Virus record (IMG/VR): IMGVR_UViG_3300006919_000608
Coordinates: 1-20,485 of that record
Strand: one strand, 5' to 3'
DNA length: 20,485 nt
Source: a virus
Made by a program: the position numbers and the translations under genes. A model generated the notes under the pieces. The model saw only the letters and a list, made by a program, of their open reading frames with translations, did not search any database and was not told the DNA's origin. Below, piece by piece: positions 6,348 through 14,534 of this stretch. Every line of letters starts with the position of its first letter. Positions within the stretch are counted from its first letter, which is position 1.

Positions 6348-8107
6348 TGAAAAAAATATTATTAGTTTTAGTTATAGTTTTATTTATTCCATTTATTACG
6401 CAAGTAAATATATTACAAATAATAAAACTTAAAACATTTGATGCTTTTGTAACTAAACAAAAACCTTCAGAATATTTTACTATTTTAAATATAACAGAAG
6501 AAGATATAGCTAATGAAGGTGGTTATCCCTTATCTAGACAAACACTAGCACAAATACAAATAAATCTTTTACGTCAGGGTGCTATAGGAGTTGGATGGGT
6601 TATAGCTTTTCCACAACCTGATAGATTTGGTGGTGATTTTGAATTTGCTAATGCTTTATCTTTTTCTCCTAGTGTATTAGCTATGTTTGAAGGCAAAGGA
6701 GATTATCCTCCTACAATAGGCACAGTTATATTGGGTGACGACATTGGAGGTTTAAAAGCTGAAGGGGTAATACAAAACATAGAATTATTACAACAAAATG
6801 CAAATCAAGGTTTAGCTGTTGCAAGAACTGATATAGATAATTTAGTAAGAAGATTGCCTTTACTTATGAGAAGCAATGATGGATGGGTAGCTTCTTATGG
6901 AACAGAAGTTTTAAAAGTATTAGCTGGTGCGGATACTTATGTTATTAAAACTAATGTTAATGGCATTGAAGAAATAAGAGTTAAAGGCTTACCGCCAGTT
7001 AAAGTAGATAGTTTTGGTAGAAAGTGGATTAGCTGGGTTAATACACCACAAACAAATTTACAAGAAATGAACGTGGAAGGTAAGTTTGTTTTTGTAGGTT
7101 TTACAGCAAAAGGCATAATGCCACAAATTGCTACACCAGCAGGTTTATTAGAACCACACAAAATACAAGCTGCATTAGCTGAATCTATACTTATACAAAA
7201 TAGTCCACACATACCTGACTATGCACTAGCAGTAGAAGCAGTATTATTAATTTCAATGATATTGTTAACTTGGGTGTTAATAAATATTTTTGGAATATCG
7301 TTAGGAATACTATTTACCAGTCTATTGTTTTTTTCTACAGCAGGAAGTGGGTATTATTTAATACAACAAGGTTTATTAATAGACGTAACATGGTCGCTTA
7401 TATCTCAGTTTATTACAGCAGCAACAGCTTTTTATTTAAGATTTAGAGAACAATACAAATTAAGACAACAAATAAAACAACAGTTTGGAAAATACTTAGA
7501 CCCAAGGATGGTTAAGAAATTACAAGATAATCCTGAACTTTGTCAGGTTAATGGTAAAAGAGTTGATTGTTCTATTATTTTTACAGACCTTAGAGGATTT
7601 ACTAGCTTATCGGAATCAGTTGAACCTGAAGTAGTAACCTACATTATGAATTCTGTATTAGATGCACAAGTACAAGCAGCTAATAAATATTTTGGATGCA
7701 CAGATAAATTTATTGGAGATGCTGGTATGTTTCATTGGAATACTATTATTCCACAAGAAGATCATTACAATCTTGCTTTACAAGCAGCAAAAGAAATAGA
7801 AAAAAATATTGACCAGTTAAATATTAAATTTGCAGAAGAAGATATACCTGAAGTTGCTATTGGTATAGGTGTAAATTCTGGAGTTTGTATAGCTGGTAAC
7901 TTTGGAGCAACAGATAGATTTGCATTTAGCCTTATAGGAGACCCTTGTAATGTAGCAGCTAGACTAGAATCAAGTACAAAGGTTGCAGGAGTAGGAGTTT
8001 TGATAGGTGAAGAAACTGCCAAATATAGCGATTTTAAGCTACAATTATTAGAACCTATAGAAGTAAAAGGTAAAGCTAAACCATTACAGGTTTATACATG
8101 GGCATAA
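6347..8107 (+). CDS. CHASE2-domain class III adenylate/guanylate cyclase, 586 aa
   Basis: The product should be an inner-membrane receptor making cyclic nucleotide from NTP. TM1 is at ~3-20. An extracytoplasmic CHASE2 sensor spans ~25-285, with the typical GGYPLSRQTLAQIQINLLRQ at 58-77. Three membrane helices follow (~293-313, 316-338, 343-364), then a linker and the class III catalytic domain (~405-586). Metal Asp residues are D414 (FTDLRGFT) and D458 (KFIGDA). K454 is the adenine-specifying Lys, and S528 sits where Asp/Thr usually stands. The transition-state residues are N535 and R539. Spacing D414-K454-D458 and N535-R539 equals that of well-studied cyclases, so activity is likely and ATP is the probable substrate. 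The TAATG start couples it to the FecR gene. Confidence 0.92.
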   Translation: MKKILLVLVIVLFIPFITQVNILQIIKLKTFDAFVTKQKPSEYFTILNITEEDIANEGGYPLSRQTLAQIQINLLRQGAIGVGWVIAFPQPDRFGGDFEFANALSFSPSVLAMFEGKGDYPPTIGTVILGDDIGGLKAEGVIQNIELLQQNANQGLAVARTDIDNLVRRLPLLMRSNDGWVASYGTEVLKVLAGADTYVIKTNVNGIEEIRVKGLPPVKVDSFGRKWISWVNTPQTNLQEMNVEGKFVFVGFTAKGIMPQIATPAGLLEPHKIQAALAESILIQNSPHIPDYALAVEAVLLISMILLTWVLINIFGISLGILFTSLLFFSTAGSGYYLIQQGLLIDVTWSLISQFITAATAFYLRFREQYKLRQQIKQQFGKYLDPRMVKKLQDNPELCQVNGKRVDCSIIFTDLRGFTSLSESVEPEVVTYIMNSVLDAQVQAANKYFGCTDKFIGDAGMFHWNTIIPQEDHYNLALQAAKEIEKNIDQLNIKFAEEDIPEVAIGIGVNSGVCIAGNFGATDRFAFSLIGDPCNVAARLESSTKVAGVGVLIGEETAKYSDFKLQLLEPIEVKGKAKPLQVYTWA

Positions 8108-8110
8108 AAT

Positions 8111-8506
8111 ATGAGTAAAGTTTTAATAGGTATAATTGCAGTATTATTAATAATTGGTTATTTTCTTTGGAATGAAAATGCAAGATTATCTGCATTAAAT
8201 CAAGCTTTTGAATTACGGGATCAAGAACAACAAGCTGCTATAGAGTCTTTGCAAAATGATTTTAAATTGCAAACAGAAGGTTTATTAGAGATACAAAGTA
8301 AAAATCAAGCTATAGAAGCTGAAATGTCTAGATACTTAGATGTATTTAAAAGACATGATTTAACTAAACTAGCAGCAGCTAAACCATCTTTACTAGAGCC
8401 TAGGGTTAATAAAGGAACTAAAAATGTATTTGATAGTATTGAAGAAGACAGTCGCAGCATTGATGATCTTGATGATGGTCTCCAGTTGCAGTCTGTTTCC
8501 AAGTAA
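8111..8506 (+). CDS. Inner-membrane spanin-like (Rz-like) protein, 131 aa
   Basis: An N-terminal membrane helix (~3-20, VLIGIIAVLLIIGYFLW) is followed by a long periplasmic coiled coil (~22-80) and a polar tail with the stretch HDLTKLAAAKPSLLEP (82-97), which I associate with Rz-like proteins in marine phages. Rz-type i-spanins span the periplasm and, with an outer-membrane lipoprotein partner, fuse the two membranes at the end of lysis. The overlapping downstream lipoprotein gene and the endolysin after it fit this role well. The ATG follows the cyclase stop by three bases. Confidence 0.75.
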   Translation: MSKVLIGIIAVLLIIGYFLWNENARLSALNQAFELRDQEQQAAIESLQNDFKLQTEGLLEIQSKNQAIEAEMSRYLDVFKRHDLTKLAAAKPSLLEPRVNKGTKNVFDSIEEDSRSIDDLDDGLQLQSVSK

Positions 8507-8804
8507 ACAAAACGTACAAATAACTACTAAAGCTTTAGAAAGGCAAATAGCACAGCCTGTTATGCCTAGAGAAATAGATTTAAAAGAACCATATTGGTAT
8601 GTAGTTTCAGATAAAAACATAGATGAGTTTTTGGCTAGAGTTGAAAAAGAACATGGGCAAATAGTTTTCTTTGCTATGTCTGTACCTGATTATGAACTCA
8701 TGTCTTACAATATGCAGGAATTAAAGAGATATATAAATGAACTTAAACAGGTTGTGGTCTATTATAGAAAAGTTACTACAAATAAACCTGAAACAGGGGA
8801 GTAA
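8424..8804 (+). CDS. Outer-membrane lipoprotein, o-spanin-like (Rz1-like), 126 aa
   Basis: The start at 8424 lies inside the Rz-like gene in the +1 frame, an 83-base overlap typical of Rz/Rz1 pairs. The N-terminus has a basic/hydrophobic signal ending in the lipobox MVSSC (C22 lipidated). The mature part has a short linker containing QPVMPREIDLKEP, then a small folded region (WYVVSDKNIDEFLARVEKEH, later YINELKQVVVYYRKV). It is longer than classical Rz1 (about 60 aa or less), so the extra domain is unusual for the class but familiar from other marine phages. Pairing, lipobox and position give good support for the spanin role. Confidence 0.7.
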   Translation: MYLIVLKKTVAALMILMMVSSCSLFPSKQNVQITTKALERQIAQPVMPREIDLKEPYWYVVSDKNIDEFLARVEKEHGQIVFFAMSVPDYELMSYNMQELKRYINELKQVVVYYRKVTTNKPETGE

Positions 8805-8805
8805 T

Positions 8806-9249
8806 ATGAACATATCACAAGAGGGGATAGCTTTAATTAAAAAGTTTGAAGGTTGTGAATTAGAAGCTTATCAAGATTCTGTAGGTGTTTGGACTATAGG
8901 ATACGGACATACTAAAGAAGTAAAAGAAGGTGACAAAATAAATCAAGATGAAGCCGAACATTTATTACAAGAAGAGATGCCTGAATACGAAGGCTATATA
9001 AATGACATGGTTACAGTACCTTTAAAACAATGTCAGTTTGATGCTTTAGTTTGTTGGGTCTATAACCTAGGACCAACTAATCTTGGCAATTCAACATTAT
9101 TGAAATTACTTAATGCAGGTGATTATCATACAACACCATCACAAATTAAAAGATGGAATAAAGCTGGAGGAAAAACATTGCAAGGATTAATTAGACGAAG
9201 AGAAGCAGAAGCACTTCTTTTTGAAGGTAAAGAATGGATTGAGGTCTAA
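8806..9249 (+). CDS. Endolysin, GH24 (T4-lysozyme type), 147 aa
   Basis: This muramidase cuts the MurNAc-GlcNAc bond of peptidoglycan to end the infection. The GH24 catalytic triad is complete with lambdoid spacing: E15 (KKFEGCELEAY), D24 (QDSVGVW) and T30 (TIGYGHT). Later family features are FDALVCWVYNLG (84-95) and LIRRREAEALLF near the end. There is no signal-anchor helix, so it would need a holin to reach the wall. The ATG at 8806 was chosen over one at 8737: it follows the lipoprotein stop by one base, has an AGGGGAG ribosome site and gives the canonical N-terminus. Confidence 0.95.
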   Translation: MNISQEGIALIKKFEGCELEAYQDSVGVWTIGYGHTKEVKEGDKINQDEAEHLLQEEMPEYEGYINDMVTVPLKQCQFDALVCWVYNLGPTNLGNSTLLKLLNAGDYHTTPSQIKRWNKAGGKTLQGLIRRREAEALLFEGKEWIEV

Positions 9250-9250
9250 T

Positions 9251-11119
9251 ATGCCTTTAGCTAAATATGTTTTTAAACCAGGTATTAATAAAGAAGGAAC
9301 AAACTACTCTAATGAGGGTGGTTGGTTTGATGCTGATAAAGTAAGATTTAGAAAAGGTAAACCTGAAAGAATAGGTGGCTGGTCTAAATTTACTACAGAT
9401 TCTTTTATAGGAACTTGTAGAAAATTATATCCCTATAAAGCAACAAGCGGAGATAGTTTTGTAATATTAGGCACTCATCAAAAATTATATAATCTTAGTG
9501 GTGATGTTTACTATGATATAACCCCTATTAGAGCTACAACTACAAATGGTATTACATTTTCTGCAAGCAATGGCTCTTCTACAATAACTGTAACAGATTC
9601 AAGTCATGGAGCAGTTACAGGAGATTTTGTTACTATTTCTGAAGCAGTTTCTTTAGGTGGATTAATTACAGCAGATGTATTAAATCAAGAGTATCAAATA
9701 GAAAAAGTTACAGGAGATAATACATACGAAATAATAGCTAAAGATACTTCAGGAACAACAGTAACAGCAAATGCTAGTGATTCTGGTAATGGTGGTTCTG
9801 GAGTAGATGGTGCATATCAAATTAATTCAGGATTAGATGTTTATGTAAGAAGCACAGGTTGGGGTGTAAATACTTGGGGAGCTGGAACATGGGGTTCTGC
9901 TAGTGATTTAACATTAACTAATCAACTTAGATTATGGTCAATAGATAATTTCGGTGATGATACTATTGCTGCACCTAGAGCTGGAGCTTTATATTTTTGG
10001 GATAAATCAGATGGTCTTACTACAAGAGCAGTAGCTGTATCTTCAGAATCAGGTGCTAGTGATGTTCCAACAGCTTGCTTGCAAGTTATGACATCAGATG
10101 TAGATAAGCACGTTATAGCATTTGGAGCTAATCCTATAGGTAGTTCAACTATAGACCCATTATTAGTTAGATTTTCTGACAGAGAAAGTGCAGTTGATTG
10201 GACACCTACTGCAACAAATCAAGCTGGTGGTGTGCAATTATCTCAAGGTTCTACAATTGTAGGAGCTTTGCGTACTAGACAAGAAATACTTATATGGACA
10301 GATGCAGGTATTGTATCTATGCGTTTTGTTGGTGAACCTTTTGTTTTTAGTTTTACAGAAGTTGCCGAGGGTGTAAGTTTAATATCACCAAATGCTGCAA
10401 CTAATGCAAATGGTAGAGTATATTTTATGGATCGTGATGGTTTTCATGTTTACTCAGGAACATCACAAAGGTTGCCATGTACTGTATTAGATTATGTATT
10501 ATCTGATTTAAACCAAGATCAAGCTTATAAAGTATTTGCAGCTTCAAATTCAAGCGTTAATGAAGTTATGTGGTTCTATCCTTCAGGAACAAATACAGAA
10601 ATTGATAAGTATGTATTATTTAATTATTTAGAAAATACATGGTCTATAGGAACAACATCAGATAATTTTGTAAGAACTGCATGGAATGAAGCTTCTATAT
10701 ATGAAAATCCAGTAGCAGCAAGTAAAAATAGCAGTACATCTAATTTGAATTATGTATATAGCCATGAAATAGGACATGGAGATGACACAGATGCTTTTAC
10801 AGCTTTTATAGAATCAAGTGATTTTGATCTAGCACCAGATGGAGAAAGATATACATTCATATCAAAATTAATACCTGACATAGAATTTAGAGATCAACAA
10901 TCAACAAGTGATAGTGTTACTTTTACTATTAAAGGCAGAGACTTTCCTTTACAAGATTTATCTACTTTACAAACTATAGATGTAACACCAACTTCTACAT
11001 TTGCAAATACGAGAGCAAGAAGCAGACAAGCAGCTTTGCGTATATCAAATTCGTCTAGTGATTACGGCTGGAGATTGGGTGATTTAAGATTAGAAATTAG
11101 ACCTGATGGTAAAAGATAA
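9251..11119 (+). CDS. Large tail structural protein, probably beta-propeller tail hub (P22 gp10-like), 622 aa
   Basis: The ATG at 9251 sits one base after the endolysin stop; an in-frame ATG at 9221 would lie inside the endolysin gene. The start MPLAKYVFKPGINKEGTNYS and the following GGWFDADKVRFRKGKPERIG are a pattern I know from tail proteins of marine podophages and siphophages. The rest is beta-rich, with Gly/Ser/Thr-rich inserts at ~95-215 and blade-like repeats of hydrophobic beta strands such as KHVIAFGANP, IVGALRTRQEILIWTDAGIV and NGRVYFMDRDGFHVYSG. This suits a propeller like the P22 gp10 tail hub/DNA-stabilisation protein. Family naming is inference; structural virion protein is likely. 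Confidence 0.7.
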   Translation: MPLAKYVFKPGINKEGTNYSNEGGWFDADKVRFRKGKPERIGGWSKFTTDSFIGTCRKLYPYKATSGDSFVILGTHQKLYNLSGDVYYDITPIRATTTNGITFSASNGSSTITVTDSSHGAVTGDFVTISEAVSLGGLITADVLNQEYQIEKVTGDNTYEIIAKDTSGTTVTANASDSGNGGSGVDGAYQINSGLDVYVRSTGWGVNTWGAGTWGSASDLTLTNQLRLWSIDNFGDDTIAAPRAGALYFWDKSDGLTTRAVAVSSESGASDVPTACLQVMTSDVDKHVIAFGANPIGSSTIDPLLVRFSDRESAVDWTPTATNQAGGVQLSQGSTIVGALRTRQEILIWTDAGIVSMRFVGEPFVFSFTEVAEGVSLISPNAATNANGRVYFMDRDGFHVYSGTSQRLPCTVLDYVLSDLNQDQAYKVFAASNSSVNEVMWFYPSGTNTEIDKYVLFNYLENTWSIGTTSDNFVRTAWNEASIYENPVAASKNSSTSNLNYVYSHEIGHGDDTDAFTAFIESSDFDLAPDGERYTFISKLIPDIEFRDQQSTSDSVTFTIKGRDFPLQDLSTLQTIDVTPTSTFANTRARSRQAALRISNSSSDYGWRLGDLRLEIRPDGKR

Positions 11120-11322
11120 TGGCTGATATCAAAACGATAGCATTACCATTAGCAAGCATAGAATATGATTCTAATGATGAAGCTTTAACTAGAAGAACTA
11201 TAGAACAGGCTATAGAAGATATAAATGTAAAAATAACTAACATACAAAGAATGCAGTCTACAGTTACAAGTAAAGCTTCTAAGAGACATCAATTTTTATT
11301 AATGGGATTAAAACATGGCTGA
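11119..11322 (+). CDS. Small helical protein, 67 aa, unknown function
   Basis: Starts in a TAATG overlap with the tail-hub-like gene and ends 8 bases inside the next gene. After a short beta-like start (MADIKTIALPLASIEYDSND) it is one amphipathic helix (~22-50, TIEQAIEDINVKITNIQ) and a basic tail. No membrane segment or enzyme motif is present. Being small and placed between two likely structural genes, it may be a minor virion protein or assembly factor; I cannot say more. Confidence 0.65.
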   Translation: MADIKTIALPLASIEYDSNDEALTRRTIEQAIEDINVKITNIQRMQSTVTSKASKRHQFLLMGLKHG

Positions 11323-11653
11323 TGATTTAAAAGTATTAGGTCAGTTAGACCCAGCAGCTACTACTACAACAGTTTTATATACTGTGCCAGATATGACACA
11401 GACCACAATTAGTTCAATTGTGGCAGCTAATAGAACAGGATCAGCTATAACATTTAGATTAAGTGTTCATGTTGCTGGTGCAGGTGCAGATGACAAACAA
11501 TTTTTATACTATGACAAATCAGTTGCAGCTAATGATTCGTTAGCTATAGTTATAGGTATAACCCTTAATCAAACAGATGTGTTGAAGGTTTATACAAGTG
11601 CAGTTGATATGAGTTTTAATGTGTTTGGTTGCGAAACTAAAGAGGAAAGATAA
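11315..11653 (+). CDS. Small beta-sandwich-like virion protein, 112 aa
   Basis: The ATG at 11315 overlaps the upstream gene by 8 bases. The sequence alternates hydrophobic and polar residues and reads as beta strands throughout: LKVLGQLDPAATTTTVLYTV, SSIVAANRTGSAITFRLSVH, KQFLYYDKSVAANDSLAIVI, DVLKVYTSAVDMSFNVFG. This pattern recurs in small proteins beside tail genes of many phages and suggests a beta-sandwich decoration or tail accessory protein. That function is inferred from fold pattern and place. An 8-bp perfect palindrome lies inside the gene. Confidence 0.7.
   Translation: MADDLKVLGQLDPAATTTTVLYTVPDMTQTTISSIVAANRTGSAITFRLSVHVAGAGADDKQFLYYDKSVAANDSLAIVIGITLNQTDVLKVYTSAVDMSFNVFGCETKEER
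11403..11423 (+). other. Perfect 8-bp inverted repeat inside a coding region
   Basis: CCACAATT (11403-11410) and AATTGTGG (11416-11423) are exact reverse complements around the 5-base loop AGTTC. No T-run follows, so it is not a terminator. It codes for part of the small beta protein, so it may reflect protein coding alone or act as an RNA stem or protein-binding site. Confidence 0.4.
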
Positions 11654-14064
11654 TGGATATTAAACAACAAACTAAAAATGTAGCAGCTCAAGGTCGTTAT
11701 GGCGACTCTATGCTTTTGCACGTTAATCCAGCAGAGGTAAAAGGATTAGCGTCAGCTATGCCTATAACAGTAAATCCGCAAACTGGACAGCCAGAAGCCT
11801 TTTTACCTTTTCTTGCTCCTTTAGCAGGAAGTTTATTAGGAAGTAGTTTATTAGCTGGTGTAGGTGGCATGAGTGCTTTGACAGCAGGAGCTTTAGGTTC
11901 AGGTCTTGCACAATATGCAGCTACAGGCGATTTAAAAAAAGGATTGCTAGCTGGTCTAACAGGATATGGTTTAGGAACAGCTATGCAAGGAGCAGGTGCA
12001 GCTAAAGCTGGAGCAGATGCAACAGCAGCAACCACACAAGCAGCAACAGAAGCAGCAACACAAACAGCTTTAACTAATCCTGCTAATTTAAATATAACAG
12101 ACCCAACTTTACTTAATATTGCTTCAACTGATCCTACGTTAGCTTCTCAATTAGGAGCAGAAGCTTTAAATCCAGCAGGACAATTAGCAGTAGGAAAACA
12201 ACTAGCAATGGCTCAACCAGCAATAGCACAAGCTGGTAGAACAGCAGCAGAAGCTTATACAGGTACTGGTGTAGATGCTTTAAAAGATGTGTTTACAGGT
12301 AATACTATTGGTGAAGGTTTTGGAAACCTAGCAACAGGATTAGCTGATCCTATGTCATACATACCAGCAGGTATAGGTATGGGCGGTACTGGCATAATGG
12401 AATCACAAGAAGCCTTTGCAAGAATGGTAGGAGAAAGCGAGGAAGCATACAGGAGAAGAAGAGAACAAAATCTTTTGGATAATCCAGAACCTATTCTTTA
12501 TTCAGCAGAAGGCGGAAGAACAGGATATTTTATGGGTGGCAAGATGAGAGCTGCTATTGATAGTGTAGGTGGTCGAGATATAACAGGTGGTAATTTGCCA
12601 CAGATATTTGCACCTGCCAAACAAGCATATGATGTAAACCCTGATTTTATGGCAGGATTCGCACCTGAAACTATGTATTTTAATCCAGCTACAATATCAG
12701 CCCCTGCGTCTGGTTTACAAGCAGGAGCACCTCCTATAGGGATAGATACATATGAAGGCTCTAAAGGCGGTTATGGAGGCAGACAAGCATCTATAGCACC
12801 TCAAGTATCTATAGACCCATACTCAGCTTATACAGGTTCTGCACCTAAAGGTTTAGAATTTACTGAAGCACCCATGCCTGAACCAATACAACCTATGCCT
12901 GTCTTACCTATAACTCCACCTGATTTTGGAATAGGTGTACCTGATATAGGAGGTATAGTTGGTATTCCTAATATAGGCAATATAGACATTCAATCAATAA
13001 TAGATGGATTAGGAGATTATAATAGACCAGAAAGATTTATGCCCATGACAGGAGAAGATTTAGGAATTACACAACCTTTTACTCTTGGTGAACAACTTCC
13101 AAAAGGTGTTGATAATAATATAGATATTTCAAATTATTTATCTAATAAAGAAGATACTTTAGGAACTGCAAAAGATATTTTTGGACCACAAGTAGAATTT
13201 GCAACAAGTCCTGTTGAAGGCTCTAATTATATGATGACTGCTGCTGCATTAGAAGGTATGGGAATTGCTCCACAACCAGTTAGTGGTGGTGGATTAGGTG
13301 GTCTTTTTGGTGGTTTAACTCCACAAGAACCAATTGTTAGTGAAATGAATACGCAAGTTGCACCTGCATTAGATGTAACTTCTGTACCTGCTTTAGATGT
13401 TTTAGACCCAGTTGTAGCTAAACAAGTAGTTGATATTCCAACTTATAATTATAACGATCCAGCTAGATTAGCCAGAATAGATGATTATTTTGCAAGTGAT
13501 AGATTTGCATCTGCATCAGGTGGTTCTACTAATTTTCAAGAAGGAGGAGCTCTAAAGCCTATTCCAGAAGATAATAAAGGTTTACCTAATTTACCTAAAG
13601 ATGTAAGAAATGAAATGGGTTATATGCAAGAAGGTGGTATGACTGATATGCAAAGTGATCCACTTACTCAAGAAGTTACTATGTTTATTTTAGGTGAAAC
13701 AGATAATGAACAAGCACTCAATGACTTTATAACAAAATATGGAAGTGATGCTTTTATGCAACTTAGAGAGGCAGTATTGCAGTCTATAGTTCCTAATGCC
13801 CAAACAGAAGGTTTAATTAGAGGTGATGGAGAAGGTGGAATGGATGATGACCTTAGGGGCATGATAGGCGGTAAGGAACGTATTGCAGTATCTCAAGATG
13901 AATTTATTGTTCCTGCTGATGTAGTATCAATGTTAGGAGATGGCAGTTCAGATGCTGGTTCTAAAGAACTTTATGACATGATGGATAGAGTTCGTAAAGA
14001 AAAAACTGGTACTACAAAACAAGCACCTAAATTAGCTAATGCTGGAGGACTATTACCTGCATGA
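11653..14064 (+). CDS. Large Gly/Ala-rich phage structural protein, 803 aa
   Basis: TAATG start. Residues 18-48 (DSMLLHVNPAEVKGLASAMP and following) form a conserved-looking head that I have seen in phage tail/internal proteins. A Gly/Ala/Leu hydrophobic region (48-115) could cross or insert into a membrane, as ejection proteins do. A Pro-rich disordered middle (~330-480) has repeated PIG/PDIG/PNIG tripeptides. The C-terminus holds GKERIAVSQDEFIVPADVVS and a short helix (LYDMMDRVRKEK). Recurrent GG-T-x-Y-x-x-GG type motifs (GGRTGYFMGG, QEGGALKP, QEGGMT) occur here and in the 693-aa protein downstream. It is probably an internal virion or tail protein delivered with the DNA; the precise role is unknown. 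Confidence 0.7.
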   Translation: MDIKQQTKNVAAQGRYGDSMLLHVNPAEVKGLASAMPITVNPQTGQPEAFLPFLAPLAGSLLGSSLLAGVGGMSALTAGALGSGLAQYAATGDLKKGLLAGLTGYGLGTAMQGAGAAKAGADATAATTQAATEAATQTALTNPANLNITDPTLLNIASTDPTLASQLGAEALNPAGQLAVGKQLAMAQPAIAQAGRTAAEAYTGTGVDALKDVFTGNTIGEGFGNLATGLADPMSYIPAGIGMGGTGIMESQEAFARMVGESEEAYRRRREQNLLDNPEPILYSAEGGRTGYFMGGKMRAAIDSVGGRDITGGNLPQIFAPAKQAYDVNPDFMAGFAPETMYFNPATISAPASGLQAGAPPIGIDTYEGSKGGYGGRQASIAPQVSIDPYSAYTGSAPKGLEFTEAPMPEPIQPMPVLPITPPDFGIGVPDIGGIVGIPNIGNIDIQSIIDGLGDYNRPERFMPMTGEDLGITQPFTLGEQLPKGVDNNIDISNYLSNKEDTLGTAKDIFGPQVEFATSPVEGSNYMMTAAALEGMGIAPQPVSGGGLGGLFGGLTPQEPIVSEMNTQVAPALDVTSVPALDVLDPVVAKQVVDIPTYNYNDPARLARIDDYFASDRFASASGGSTNFQEGGALKPIPEDNKGLPNLPKDVRNEMGYMQEGGMTDMQSDPLTQEVTMFILGETDNEQALNDFITKYGSDAFMQLREAVLQSIVPNAQTEGLIRGDGEGGMDDDLRGMIGGKERIAVSQDEFIVPADVVSMLGDGSSDAGSKELYDMMDRVRKEKTGTTKQAPKLANAGGLLPA

Positions 14065-14534
14065 ATGAGCCAGCAATAAAACAAGAAGCATCTGGAGTCT
14101 ACGAATTGTCTTTAGTTCCTGTAGAACAGATATCTTTAGTTTGGAGTCAAGTAGAAAAGTTTTTAAAAAAATCAGCTAGTCGTTCAGGCGGAAGAACAAG
14201 AATAGAAGATATATTTTATGAACTTATAAATAACCAAACACAGCTTTGGATAATTTTTGATACAGGTGATCTAAAGATAAATGGAGTACAAATTACTTTA
14301 TTTAATACATATCCAACAGGTAAAAAAATGTTAAACCTAGAACATACGTCAGGAAAGAATATGCAAGACTGGGTTGAACAAGGTATTGAAACTATGATTA
14401 AGTTTGCTAAAGCTAATGGATGTGAAGGCATAGAAGGTATGGGTCGTCATGGTCAATGGAATTGGGTTAAAAATAAAAAGGGTTGGAAAAAACCTGCAAC
14501 ATTTTACGAATATATATTTGAGGATGATAAATGA
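14061..14534 (+). CDS. Small phage protein, possible GNAT-fold acetyltransferase-like, 157 aa
   Basis: ATGA overlaps join it to both neighbours. The sequence has the order and length of small phage GNAT-like proteins: an N-terminal strand-helix (VPVEQISLVWSQVEKFLKKS), a central strand with LWIIFDTGDLKINGVQITLF (~73-92), another strand (KKMLNLEHTSGKN), a helix (WVEQGIETMIKFAKANGCEG) and GMGRHGQWNWVKNKKGWKKP near the end. The usual acetyl-CoA pyrophosphate-binding R/Q-x-x-G-x-G/A signature is not clear, so enzymatic activity is doubtful. Its position between two structural genes is common for this family in marine phages. The fold call is tentative. Confidence 0.6.
   Translation: MNEPAIKQEASGVYELSLVPVEQISLVWSQVEKFLKKSASRSGGRTRIEDIFYELINNQTQLWIIFDTGDLKINGVQITLFNTYPTGKKMLNLEHTSGKNMQDWVEQGIETMIKFAKANGCEGIEGMGRHGQWNWVKNKKGWKKPATFYEYIFEDDK

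Noticed and set aside
8737-8805. Upstream ATG for the endolysin
   Set aside because: It lies inside the lipoprotein gene and gives no GH24-like N-terminus; 8806 has a good ribosome site.
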